This document shows, piece by piece, positions 19,501-27,734 of a DNA stretch of 64,000 nt. Every line of letters begins with the position of its first letter. The stretch's first letter is position 1. The DNA is from Cesiribacter sp. SM1 (GTDB lineage Bacteria; Bacteroidota; Bacteroidia; Cytophagales; Cyclobacteriaceae), in contig NZ_JAHXBU010000003.1 in NCBI RefSeq assembly GCF_020178975.1, positions 1 to 64,000 on the forward strand, written 5' to 3'. Position numbers and translations under genes: made by a program. The notes below the pieces were generated by a model. That model was not told the DNA's origin and searched no databases. It saw only the letters and a list, made by a program, of their open reading frames with translations.

Positions 19501-20032
19501 TATAATTACTCCAGATACAGTAGAAACTCGAGAGGGGCAAAGTGAATATGAAACAAGGTTACGTTACCACAACTATGATGAAAAAGGAAATATTTTGACG
19601 CTTTCTAAGGAGAAAGGTGTGCTAACCAGCTACTTATGGGCTTATGGCAAGTCATTACCAGTCATTAAAGCAGAAAATATTGCTATATCAGACTTGGAGA
19701 CCAAAGTAGGACAGGTATTAACTGAAATGGGGTATTCCAATGGAATAAGTGATTTGGAGAAATTTTATTCCTCACTTGGAGATCTTATTACACCTAATGA
19801 GAAGTCAAACTGGAGATCATTCAATGAGAAGCTTCGTGCACAATTTGTTTCATTGAATATATCTGTAGCAGTTTATGCTTATAATCCGATCTTGGGCATG
19901 ACAAGTTCATCATCCCCTTCAGGTGATATTAACTATTATGAGTATGATGGTTTTGGAAGACTTATACGTGTACGGGATGATGAAATGAATGTCCTTAAAC
20001 AGTATGAGTACAGATATGCACAGGAACAATAG
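16556..20032 (+). CDS. TC/RHS-like shell protein (SpvB/TcB-like N-terminal part, YD-type end)
   Basis: A 1158-residue exported protein (signal peptide MKKPLLAIVFLTISVIHVLG). The start PNAAAFDKYDNVPVDYYTGV, then ISLSYHAGGIRVDEEASRVG and LGWVLNAGGVI, matches the conserved opening of large Bacteroidota proteins related to the SpvB/TcB part of insecticidal Tc toxins. The middle is beta-rich with a jelly-roll-like insert around 530-680. The C-terminus enters a YD-type repeat (YYEYDGFGRLIRVRDDEMN) and stops. It has no RHS core and no toxin tip. The next gene, 40 bases downstream, supplies DUF6443, YD repeats, core and tip, so the two products may build one shell, as TcB and TcC do. Confidence 0.75.
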   Translation: MKKPLLAIVFLTISVIHVLGQTAPEDVIGPSPNAAAFDKYDNVPVDYYTGVPNIAIPLHTIINKELQLPISLSYHAGGIRVDEEASRVGLGWVLNAGGVINRVVNGIDDFDSQYGYLKHDSPEFFDNQTTEVLKRGDNISHGECERYIAGRTVDLSDYLSDVYETNEQLRYDLEPDVYTYNFLGHSGKFSLKKNLQAVKQKSNAFDIRLLSNAGEGFQITDPTGIKYIFETTEACTIYTGNIPPNYITSWYLTKIIAPTGAEINFHYTSFENQDNTVEVLYNVNIKHTLYGSSGNLEDVQCAPANGGQPLYSYSSLKTYNLVLLDSITYPHGCVSFRYDTRIDLKGDKRLSKIHVRNNASPSFNTSFELINNAYFTANATGGGFTKPNTTTDEDLFYKRLKLNEVRQQDAFGNHGKVYKFVYDENLLPAKNSFARDHWGFYNGASGNSTFLPAMNYINPANNASTKVVKYTGADREPNSSFSQAFLLKKIHYPTGGVSTLTYEQNDFDIGKSINALGHVPYPEIEEISESYYTRRLSNTDNNESFSLNIPEIMSGTEIELVINSREGQDQGGTPTYPESAYLEIYAEGATTPIKYIALGTPSEWESMGDNRFRRVDQPNLAPGNYTVVSHIGDNVLFLNYIDFTFTFTSQINSTNNHEVRAGGGVRIARIENFDPIANKKIIQKYEYSYKKDRDGDGVLEEYSYGRRLSSLRYISEELIPACKGGALACNPFSISSSSTVQSLSPVVGYDTVIVLYGEGGEKGKSEYYYENVSDLEIRYQGTKYDLALERPVGVQNFINPKNGLLKQSVDFRFNNMINTFEKQKEVIYNYVSSPVLTQVGIRKLTTVYSKAFTGSEDYLCFTDYCDWRLAQYPAFQSSWIYLASEIIRRYDNNSNQFVETTTEYFYESDDPKHYQPVSINKYNSKGGKLITILKYPHDFATVAPYTSMVNRNIIAPVIEKLMYKDGVFLTSTRTNYRDWGSDIITPDTVETREGQSEYETRLRYHNYDEKGNILTLSKEKGVLTSYLWAYGKSLPVIKAENIAISDLETKVGQVLTEMGYSNGISDLEKFYSSLGDLITPNEKSNWRSFNEKLRAQFVSLNISVAVYAYNPILGMTSSSSPSGDINYYEYDGFGRLIRVRDDEMNVLKQYEYRYAQEQ

Positions 20033-20071
20033 CTTGGATTAACTGACTTTTTTAACCACAAGTCAATCTTT

Positions 20072-23000
20072 ATGATTTTTTATCCTTACAATACCATGCT
20101 ACTATTTTTATGCACCCGCACATGCAATTTTAGATTGCTGTCGATGCTATTACTTCTTTTTGTAATGCTGTTTTCAAAAGGAATCTCCAAAGCAAATACT
20201 AGCATTGAAGAAACATCAACCAACAATGAAAATCAGGCGCAGGCATTAAATACAGGTCAGGTGCCTGACAACATAGAATACCAGGCTTTGCTAAGCCTGT
20301 ATAACAGCACGGGAGGGAACAGCTGGTCCGATGATACAAACTGGCTTCAGGGTACTACAGCTGCTGATTTTGCTACCTGGCATGGGATAACCGTAGAAAA
20401 CGGTGATGTAAGTGGTATAGATTTGGGAAGGAACAACCTGCAGGGCAGCATTCCTGCGGCAATAGCAGACTTAGCATCTTTGAAGAACCTTTATCTGCAC
20501 TCCAATAAGCTTTCAGGAAGTATTCCCTTTGAGATAGAGAGGCTCGATCTGCTTGTGAATTTATACCTGCACTCGAATGGGCTATCAGGCACTATACCCC
20601 AGGAACTGGGGAACCTGCAAAGCCTGGAGATATTGCACTTAAGCCTTAATGCTTTCTCTGGAAGTATTCCTGCAGCACTGGGAAATATAAAGACGCTAAA
20701 GCGGCTTTACTTGCATAGAAACCAGCTAACGGACAGCATCCCTGCGCAATTGGGAGAACTCCCTGTGCTCACGCACTTGTATCTGTACAGCAATCAGCTA
20801 ACGGGCAGCATCCCAGCATCCATAGGCATGCTTACTGCTGCACAGGAGATTTTGTTCTACGAAAATCAGCTCTCCGGCAGCCTTCCCGCTACCTTTGAGA
20901 ATCTTAAAGAACTCCGCATCCTGATGCTTTCCAACAACAATCTCTCTGGCCCTATACCTGCAGAGGTTGGTGGTATGACTAAACTAGAAAAGCTGGATCT
21001 GGATTATAATGAGTTCAGCGGGCAGATTCCTTCTTCCTTGGGGCAATTGCAAAGCCTTACCCGTCTGGAAATCACAAGCAACCAGCTTACAGGCCCTATT
21101 CCTGCCTCTTTAGGCAATCTGCAGACACTTGAGTTCTTGTGGTTAAACGATAACCAGCTTTCAGGTTCAATCCCTGTTGAACTGGGGAATCTTTCTTCTC
21201 TGCAGGCGCTTAGTTTACAGGGCAATGAGTTGACAGGAGAGATTCCCATCAGTGCAGGCGCTTTTCCAGCACTTCAGGCCCTTAACTTAAGTAGAAACCA
21301 GCTTACAGGCCTCATCCCTGCCACCATAGAGGAGCTTACCATGCTCCAGTTTCTGGACTTAGGCAGCAACCAGTTCTCCGGGGCTATACCTGCCGAGCTG
21401 GGAACCCTGCTGAAGCTGGAGGATCTGGTCTTGGGTGGGAATCAACTATCAGGTCCTATTCCTGCCTCTTTAGGCAATCTCTTGCTCCTGGAGAATCTGA
21501 AGCTTGGCGTCAATCAGCTTACAGGTACAATACCTGCCCAACTGGGAAACCTTTCTGCATTACAGTTCATGCAGTTGCATGAAAACCAGCTCTCGGGTGA
21601 GATTCCAGCAGAACTGGGAAATTTAACCGCTCTAAAGGCACTGGCAGTGCAGCATAATCTTTTAGAGGGAGCGCTGCCAGCCAGTATGGTCACAAATATG
21701 CAGAACCTAAGGTATTTGAATGTGTTTGAGAATCTGCTGACGTATATACCCGGTTTTGCCAGTGCTCCTAACAAGGCAATTCTGGACCTTAGGATATATA
21801 ACAACCTTTTAGGTTTTTCTTCCATTGAGCATAATCTTGATGCTGCCGGTGTGCCGCTGGTAGCCAGGCTAGATTACTCACCCCAAAAGCAAACCCAGCT
21901 TTACCATGATTCCTACAACAGGGTTCTATATGTAGAAGTAGATGGCAGCCAGAACCAATATAAGTGGTACAGGGATGGCGCAGTTGTTAGCGGAGCTACA
22001 GCGTCTGAACTGGTGCTAACTGATTCAGATCCTGTTTCTTCTACTTACTATTGTGAAATCACCAGTGGAGCTGTTCCCAGCCTTACAATCACAAGCACGA
22101 GTACTTTTGTTGAAAAGGTTAAGTATGAACCAATACCTGAAGACCTGGCAACTAACCGGCCTAATGGTGATGTAGCACCTGGCGTAGATACTTCTGGTCG
22201 TCCTGCTACGGAAACAAGTACGGCTAACATTAACTATGTCAGGACCTATACGCCCAGGGTAACAATCACAACAGAAGCTGGGATTGGTTTTGAGAGTCCT
22301 GTTGATCAGGTAACCATCAGCACCCAGTATTTCGATGGCTTGGGCAGACCTATTCAGGGCGTGAGCAAGCAAGCCTCTCCAGAACTACAGGATGTGGTGG
22401 TACCCATAGCCTATGATGCTTTTGGCAGACAGGAAAAGGAGTATCTTCCCTATGTACAGGGCACGGGGGGTGAATACAGGCCAAACGCCCTGCAGGAGCA
22501 GTGGGACTTTTATCAGGGACCAAAAGAAGATATCGCCAGTTCAGGCTATCCCTTTACACAGCATGCTTTTGAGCCTTCTCCGCTGAACCGGGTACTAAAG
22601 ACTGCAGCTCCGGGAGAGAACTGGCATATGGGCAGTGATAAGGAAATTTCTTTTGACTGGAGAGGCAATACAACCTCCCTGGATGGTGAGGTAAGGGTTT
22701 GGCAGGTAGATGAGACTGATAATCCTCCTACTACTTCAGCGGTCTATGGTCCGAATCAACTCTACGTTACAACTACAACAGATGAGCATGGTAGCAAGGT
22801 GCTGGAGTATAAAGATAAGCAGGGGCTGGTGGTACTTAAGAAAGTACAGCTGGCGGAAGCTCCTGCTTCAGCCGCCAGTACAACAGATTATTTATGGACC
22901 TACTACATCTATGATGACTTTAGCAGGCTCCGCTTTGTTGTGCAGCCCCAGGGAGTGAAGGAAGCTGCTGCAGCAGGCTGGAGCATCAGCCAGGAGCTGG

Positions 23001-26000
23001 TAAACAGGTTCTGCTTCCGCTACAGGTATGACGAGAGGGGCAGGATGATTGAAAAGAAGGTGCCTGGTGCAGCCCCGCTAGAGATGGTATACAACAAGCG
23101 GGACCTTTTGGTGCTTACCCGGGACGGCAACCAAAAGGCAAAAGAAAATCCGGAATGGAGCTTCACCAAGTATGACGGGCTCAACAGACCTGTTCTGACA
23201 GGAATCTTATCAGAGACTACTGCATCTAGCAGATCCGCTATGCAAAGCCAGACAGATGCAGATACAGTGTTAGTTGAAGCCCGTGCTGCTAATGCCCAGC
23301 ACCTGGGCTATACCAGTCAGGCTTTTCCAGATCAGACATACAGTGCAGCTATCAGCTACCTGACAGCTACTTACTATGATGACTATGATTTAGACAGAGA
23401 TGGTGATGAAGATGAGTATAGCTATCAAGCTAATGACTTGACTCCCGAATCTGAATTGGCTCAAAGCAACAGGGGCAGGGTAACAGCCAGCAAAGTAAAG
23501 GTGCTGGAGGATGGCAAGTGGCTTACCACTGTTTCCTTCTATGATCAGAAAGGGCGGGTGATCCAGACCCAGAGCGACAACCACCTGGATGGTAAAGATA
23601 TCAGCACCACGCTCTACCGCAATAGGGTCAATGATGAGGTGCTGCAGGTAAAACAGGAGCATAAGAAAGGGAGTGAACCTGCAGTGGTTACTTACACAGA
23701 GTACACCTATGACCACACTGGCAGGCTAATAGATACCTATCATCAGGTAGAAGGCTCCTCTCCTATCCTGATCTCCCGCAACCGCTACAACGAGATAGGA
23801 GAACTTGTTAACAAGCAGCTGCATTCTGTAGATGATAGTACGTTCCTGCAGTCGGTGGATTATCGCTATAACATCAGGGGCTGGCTCACCAGTATCAATG
23901 ATGTCGCAGCGTCAACAGAAGATGATTTTTTCAGCATGAACCTCTACTATGACTGGGGTTTTGATAGTGTAGCTCACAATGGTAACATAGCAGGGATCAA
24001 GTGGAAGAGTGCCAATGACACAGACACCCATGCTTATGGCTTTGTCTATGACAAGGCCAACAGGCTTAAAGGAGCAGACTATGTTGCAGGCAGTGCAGGA
24101 AATTGGACAGTGAATCCCAACCGTTTCGATGTCGGAAATACAAATATTGATGAAGGTATAAACTATGATTTGAACGGCAACATCAAAATCCTGCACAGAA
24201 ATGGACTCGTGCAGCAGGGGGATGTTGAGATATATGATAAGATGGACCGACTGGCCTATGACTATACGAATGGAGGCAATCAGTTGCGCAATGTTCATGA
24301 GGATGAAAGCAATGGGGCAAGCAACAGCTTTGGCTTTAAGCAAAAGAGTGGCGCCGGCACTACTGGCCAGGAGTACTTCTATGATGCCAATGGCAACATG
24401 AACAAAGACCTAAACAAAGGCATCAAAGAAATCAAATACAACCATCTGAACCTGCCCAAAGAAGTAGTCAAAGATGATGACAGCAGGATTGTCTACACCT
24501 ATGATGCAGCAGGCATCAAGCTACGCCAGCAGGTGTTTAATGGTGCTGGAGAGCAGCTCAAACAGACGGATTATATAGGAGGTCTGGTGTATGAAGATCA
24601 GGCACTGCAGTTTATGCAGCATGGGGAAGGAAGGGTGCTGCTGGGTGCTGCTTCTGCTGATGGAGAACCTGAATACCAGTACCACATGAAGGATCACCTG
24701 GGCAATGTGCGCCTGACCTTTACCAGCAAGCCGCAGGTGGATACCTATATGGCTACCATGGAAACAGAACGTGCAGCAGAAGAGGAAAGCCAGTTCCTGA
24801 ACGTGAAGGGCAAGCCGGTAGGCAAACCCCTGGACCACACCCACAAGGAGGGCAAGCATGATGTCGGAGCGGTGGCAGAAGTCGTGCGGATGAACGGGCG
24901 CAGGGGGGAGAGGCAAGGACCAAGAAAGACCCTGGCAGTGATGGCAGGAGACACCATCCGGGCCAGGGTAAGAGCCAAGTACCTGGACCTGCGCCAGGAA
25001 CAGCCTGGGCTAACAGCAGACATGATCTTGGCCGCACTCTCCGGAGCACCAGGCTATACCGTAACAGTAGAAGGAGCGGCAACAAGAATAGCTGTGAACA
25101 GCACTGGTGCCACTGCATTGCTGAATCCTTTAGAGGAGGAGCAACAGCCAAAAGCTTTTTTGAGCTGGCAGTTCTTACCTGCCAATGGCAAGAAAGCAGA
25201 TGAAGACGGAGGTTTTGTGCAGGTAAGTGCTGCAGCGGCCATCAGCACTAAAATGGGTTTAGGCAATCATGAAGTGCTGGAAGTAGAATATATTGTAAAA
25301 CAGAAAGGGTGGATAAACCTGGAGCTGGACATGGCAGCCGAAGACAGCTATGAAGCAGAAACCAGGAACATAGATGTTTACTTCGATGATTTTGAAGTTG
25401 CCCACCATCATGGCTATATTGTACAGGAAGATAGCTACTACCCGTTCGGACTTACTTTTAATGAATACAAGAGGGAAGGCGGCCTGGATAATAAGTATCT
25501 GTATAATGATCGAGAGATACAGTCAGATCTTGATTTTAACCTCTACGACTATGGAGCTAGGATGTATGATCCTGCTTTAGGTAGATGGAGCACAGTAGAT
25601 GGTTTGTCGGAAGAATACTATAACTCATCTCCTTATGCCTTTGTAGGAAATAATCCACTTGTAAACTCTGAAGTGGATGGCAATTGGTTCTTTGGTTTAT
25701 TCGGCTCTACTTCTGAACAGAGACAAGCAGCCAGTGCTTTTGCTGAACAAACGGGAGGTAGAGTAACTAACTATTTTTCAAGTAAAATTGGTGTTAACTA
25801 CACTACCGTTACGGCTCAGACTGATGAAGCAGGAGAGATTACGGATTTTGAAGTAACGAATAAGAACCAGCGTTTTAGGGAGGATGGTAAGCTTGATTTT
25901 GGTAGTCCGAACCTCAATGCAGCCTATGATGAAAAGGTAAGTAGATATGTTGGTTCACTCTCCTATCCAGAAAAAGTAAGACAAGGATTTGCTACTGAAG

Positions 26001-26410
26001 GGGCTGATTTTGATCCATTAACGCAGTTGTCGTTAGGTGCTGTTGCCTTAAATGGACTGAAAGCGTTACAGGCAGGTTCAGCCTCTTCAAGGGTTGGAGC
26101 AGCTGGTGCTGCTAATTCGGGAGAACAACTATATGAAATAGCAGATGGAGTAAGGAGGGCTAAGGCGGCACAACAGGTAGGGCGAAGTTCCATTGAAGCA
26201 ATAGACAATGCAGGAAACATTATTCAGGTTCCAATTAAGAATTTAAGATCTCCATTCAAAAGTTCAATAGATGTTAGCACTCCATTAAATAGATTGAGAT
26301 ATGACAGAATCTACAATGGATATAAGGCAGGAGATAAGTTGCCTCCAATTTATGTTAATCCGGGAAGCAGAGGAGTGGGTATTGATCAAGTAATTTTAAA
26401 TCTTAAATGA
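20072..26410 (+). CDS. RHS-family polymorphic toxin with 18 leucine-rich repeats
   Basis: The 2112-residue product has an N-terminal export signal (~20-42), an LRR cap, then 18 LRRs of 24 residues (~118-550; pattern LxxNxLSGxIPxxLGNLxxL), an Ig-like segment (YKWYRDGAVVSGATASELVL, ~640), a DUF6443 region (QYFDGLGRPIQGVSKQAS, ~750), many YD repeats (~900-1500) and an RHS core starting [16 protein letters not shown] near 1789 and ending near 1870. The 240-residue variable tip carries DGVRRAKAAQQVGRSSIEAI (~2023), VPIKNLRSPF (~2053) and LPPIYVNPGSRG (~2090), which look like a ParB/sulfiredoxin-fold domain with its halves swapped. RHS cores usually release the tip by self-cleavage. The immunity candidate overlaps by four bases. 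Confidence 0.9.
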   Translation: MIFYPYNTMLLFLCTRTCNFRLLSMLLLLFVMLFSKGISKANTSIEETSTNNENQAQALNTGQVPDNIEYQALLSLYNSTGGNSWSDDTNWLQGTTAADFATWHGITVENGDVSGIDLGRNNLQGSIPAAIADLASLKNLYLHSNKLSGSIPFEIERLDLLVNLYLHSNGLSGTIPQELGNLQSLEILHLSLNAFSGSIPAALGNIKTLKRLYLHRNQLTDSIPAQLGELPVLTHLYLYSNQLTGSIPASIGMLTAAQEILFYENQLSGSLPATFENLKELRILMLSNNNLSGPIPAEVGGMTKLEKLDLDYNEFSGQIPSSLGQLQSLTRLEITSNQLTGPIPASLGNLQTLEFLWLNDNQLSGSIPVELGNLSSLQALSLQGNELTGEIPISAGAFPALQALNLSRNQLTGLIPATIEELTMLQFLDLGSNQFSGAIPAELGTLLKLEDLVLGGNQLSGPIPASLGNLLLLENLKLGVNQLTGTIPAQLGNLSALQFMQLHENQLSGEIPAELGNLTALKALAVQHNLLEGALPASMVTNMQNLRYLNVFENLLTYIPGFASAPNKAILDLRIYNNLLGFSSIEHNLDAAGVPLVARLDYSPQKQTQLYHDSYNRVLYVEVDGSQNQYKWYRDGAVVSGATASELVLTDSDPVSSTYYCEITSGAVPSLTITSTSTFVEKVKYEPIPEDLATNRPNGDVAPGVDTSGRPATETSTANINYVRTYTPRVTITTEAGIGFESPVDQVTISTQYFDGLGRPIQGVSKQASPELQDVVVPIAYDAFGRQEKEYLPYVQGTGGEYRPNALQEQWDFYQGPKEDIASSGYPFTQHAFEPSPLNRVLKTAAPGENWHMGSDKEISFDWRGNTTSLDGEVRVWQVDETDNPPTTSAVYGPNQLYVTTTTDEHGSKVLEYKDKQGLVVLKKVQLAEAPASAASTTDYLWTYYIYDDFSRLRFVVQPQGVKEAAAAGWSISQELVNRFCFRYRYDERGRMIEKKVPGAAPLEMVYNKRDLLVLTRDGNQKAKENPEWSFTKYDGLNRPVLTGILSETTASSRSAMQSQTDADTVLVEARAANAQHLGYTSQAFPDQTYSAAISYLTATYYDDYDLDRDGDEDEYSYQANDLTPESELAQSNRGRVTASKVKVLEDGKWLTTVSFYDQKGRVIQTQSDNHLDGKDISTTLYRNRVNDEVLQVKQEHKKGSEPAVVTYTEYTYDHTGRLIDTYHQVEGSSPILISRNRYNEIGELVNKQLHSVDDSTFLQSVDYRYNIRGWLTSINDVAASTEDDFFSMNLYYDWGFDSVAHNGNIAGIKWKSANDTDTHAYGFVYDKANRLKGADYVAGSAGNWTVNPNRFDVGNTNIDEGINYDLNGNIKILHRNGLVQQGDVEIYDKMDRLAYDYTNGGNQLRNVHEDESNGASNSFGFKQKSGAGTTGQEYFYDANGNMNKDLNKGIKEIKYNHLNLPKEVVKDDDSRIVYTYDAAGIKLRQQVFNGAGEQLKQTDYIGGLVYEDQALQFMQHGEGRVLLGAASADGEPEYQYHMKDHLGNVRLTFTSKPQVDTYMATMETERAAEEESQFLNVKGKPVGKPLDHTHKEGKHDVGAVAEVVRMNGRRGERQGPRKTLAVMAGDTIRARVRAKYLDLRQEQPGLTADMILAALSGAPGYTVTVEGAATRIAVNSTGATALLNPLEEEQQPKAFLSWQFLPANGKKADEDGGFVQVSAAAAISTKMGLGNHEVLEVEYIVKQKGWINLELDMAAEDSYEAETRNIDVYFDDFEVAHHHGYIVQEDSYYPFGLTFNEYKREGGLDNKYLYNDREIQSDLDFNLYDYGARMYDPALGRWSTVDGLSEEYYNSSPYAFVGNNPLVNSEVDGNWFFGLFGSTSEQRQAASAFAEQTGGRVTNYFSSKIGVNYTTVTAQTDEAGEITDFEVTNKNQRFREDGKLDFGSPNLNAAYDEKVSRYVGSLSYPEKVRQGFATEGADFDPLTQLSLGAVALNGLKALQAGSASSRVGAAGAANSGEQLYEIADGVRRAKAAQQVGRSSIEAIDNAGNIIQVPIKNLRSPFKSSIDVSTPLNRLRYDRIYNGYKAGDKLPPIYVNPGSRGVGIDQVILNLK

Positions 26411-26655
26411 TGATTGAAGAAAGAAAACTAAATAAAGCAATACAGGCTATACAAGATTTGATTATTGAAGCTCGGAAGTTAGCATATCAAGAGATTCCTG
26501 GTAAAGAATTAGCAGAGTTTTTAGATGGGCTAGAATACCTTCCCGCATTGATAGTTGAGGGTGGTGATAGCACGAATCTATTTGAAAGTTACCTAGAAGA
26601 ATTTTGTAATCGTAATAACTGTTTGAGCGTATTGAATAAATACAAGATAAGATAA
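26407..26655 (+). CDS. Candidate immunity protein for the RHS tip
   Basis: The 82-residue, acidic, helical product (MMIEERKLNKAIQAIQDLII, then KELAEFLDGLEYLPALIVEG) overlaps the toxin stop as ATGA, so translation is probably coupled. Position, size and acidity fit an immunity protein for a cytoplasmic toxin; it has no signal peptide or membrane span. No immunity family was recognised. A strong terminator follows at 26678. Confidence 0.65.
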   Translation: MMIEERKLNKAIQAIQDLIIEARKLAYQEIPGKELAEFLDGLEYLPALIVEGGDSTNLFESYLEEFCNRNNCLSVLNKYKIR

Positions 26656-26677
26656 AACCAGAAAATCATTTATTGAT

Positions 26678-26701
26678 AGCCATCTTCCGGGATGGCTTTT
26701 T
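26678..26701 (+). terminator. Rho-independent terminator of the toxin operon
   Basis: AGCCATC and GATGGCT form a 7-bp stem around a 6-base loop, followed by TTTT. It lies 22 bases after the immunity gene stop. Confidence 0.75.
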
Positions 26702-26705
26702 CGTT

Positions 26706-26940
26706 CCGGCCCATTAAGAACCAGAGCAAAAGACAGTAGCCCTTTCCTGTGGTCAGGGCCTACCCCTCCTTGAGGTCGGGGTAGAGGAAAAGCGGTATTC
26801 ACTCCAGCAGGGCCAAACAAAAAGACATGCCAAGCCAGTCCAGCCCATTTTTATAAGGAGTTTATTTTTTCAATTGAATAAAAAAGAGCTGGCCTGCCCT
26901 ACGGGTGCTCCGTTGCACTACGCAGCTTGTCATGCTTTTC
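26706..26940 (+). repeat. Cassette-boundary repeat R1
   Basis: A near-identical 46-47 bp core (26752-26798) recurs at 35347-35392 with one indel and one mismatch. It contains CTACCCC and GGGGTAG inverted arms. Weaker similarity extends upstream (CATTAAGAACC) and downstream (AGGAGTTTATTTTT and beyond). In both places the repeat begins just after the terminator of a toxin-immunity pair. Confidence 0.7.
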
Positions 26941-27383
26941 ATGGCCCTGCTTCCGTTCATGGCAGCCTACTCCGTCTTTTTGCACCACCCGCCTTGAGGG
27001 CGGGCCGTGCAAAAATCCGCCGGCTGCCCGTGTTACTGCTCGCCTGCTGGCTCGGCGGGCGGTTTTTTTGGTGTTTATTTTTTAAGGTAAAAGCCCTTAC
27101 GGTCAGTCGGGCTATCGCCCTTCTCCTGCCCGGCCCGCCTCACACTCGCAACGGCTCGCGCAGAACCGCCGCCAGGAAACAGATCCGTCAGCAGGACAGC
27201 TACCGACACAGATGGTGGGCCTGCCGCCCCCCAAACCCCCTGGCAGCCCGGTCAGTTTATCAAAAGCCCGGAACCGGTAGGCGCATGGAAGAGACTGCAG
27301 CAGGGGCATTTGATAATCTGCCCAGGCGCTTTAACTATCTACCTTTTGAGCATGATAGATGCTTTTTTCTTTCAACGGAAAAG
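26941..27383. other. GC-rich non-coding region with hairpins
   Basis: About 440 bases that are clearly more GC-rich than the flanks, with several inverted repeats. One is CCGCC..GGCGG followed by seven Ts near 27040-27070. The long frames that cross it on either strand have arginine- and proline-rich translations typical of non-coding GC-rich DNA. It may be an origin, a recombination region or a structured RNA of the mobile element; no assignment is possible. Confidence 0.45.
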
Positions 27384-27539
27384 CTACTTATCCTTCTTTG
27401 GAGGAGTGCTTGGAGTGAGGTTCGTAGGAGCTTTAGGCACAGGCATACCTCTTCCACTAGGATCAGATATAGGTTTAGATACTGGAGGGGAGGGAGGCGT
27501 GGGTCTTGAGGGCTGTCTAGGTGTTTTATCTTTGCTCAT
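27384..27539 (-). CDS. Short proline-rich protein sharing a tail motif with two neighbours
   Basis: The 51-residue product (MSKDKTPRQPSRPTPPSPPV...) is almost entirely Pro, Ser, Lys and Thr and ends GMPVPKAPTNLTPSTPPKKD plus K. The pattern G-x-PVPK-x-P-x-(N/E)-(L/I)-x-P with a basic end recurs at the C-termini of the two genes upstream. I start it at 27539, four bases after the stop of the upstream gene, which suggests an operon; longer starts overlap that gene. It has no predicted fold, so it may be a ligand for a peptide-binding partner. No family is known to me. Confidence 0.5.
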   Translation of the reverse strand: MSKDKTPRQPSRPTPPSPPVSKPISDPSGRGMPVPKAPTNLTPSTPPKKDK

Positions 27540-27543
27540 CGAT

Positions 27544-27729
27544 CTACTTATTATTCTTTGGAGGACGGATATTAACAGGAGGCTTAGGAACGGGCTGTCC
27601 AGTAGAAGGGCGTGGGTTTGGTGCATCTACTGGTGTTAGCGCCCTTGGAGCCAGTGGTACTGGCAAGCCATTTTCTCCTTGAACAACCTTGGGGGATAGG
27701 TATTCTAGATCAATTTTGTTCTCATCCAT
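27544..27729 (-). CDS. Short proline-rich protein with two copies of the tail motif
   Basis: The 61-residue product begins MDENKIDLEYLSPKVVQGEN, then GLPVPLAPRALTP, and ends GQPVPKPPVNIRPPKNNK. So it carries the shared G-x-PVP motif twice. It lies 5 bases after the membrane-protein gene and 4 bases before the next proline-rich gene, all on the minus strand. It has no signal peptide or membrane span. The repeated motif in three adjacent genes argues that they are real and evolved by duplication of a tail. Confidence 0.5.
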   Translation of the reverse strand: MDENKIDLEYLSPKVVQGENGLPVPLAPRALTPVDAPNPRPSTGQPVPKPPVNIRPPKNNK

Positions 27730-27734
27730 AATTA

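Noticed and set aside
20423-21725. Regular 72-base repeats considered as a CRISPR or satellite array
   Set aside because: The repeats are leucine-rich-repeat codons in a continuous frame, with sequence variation typical of protein repeats.
23912-25151. Several minus-strand frames of 90-143 codons inside the RHS gene
   Set aside because: They are antisense shadows of the YD-repeat and core coding sequence.
26874-27509. A 211-codon plus-strand frame in the GC-rich block
   Set aside because: The translation is rich in Arg, Pro and Ala with no motif, no signal and no resemblance to any family. Part of it runs antisense to the short Pro-rich gene. It looks like a chance frame in GC-rich DNA.
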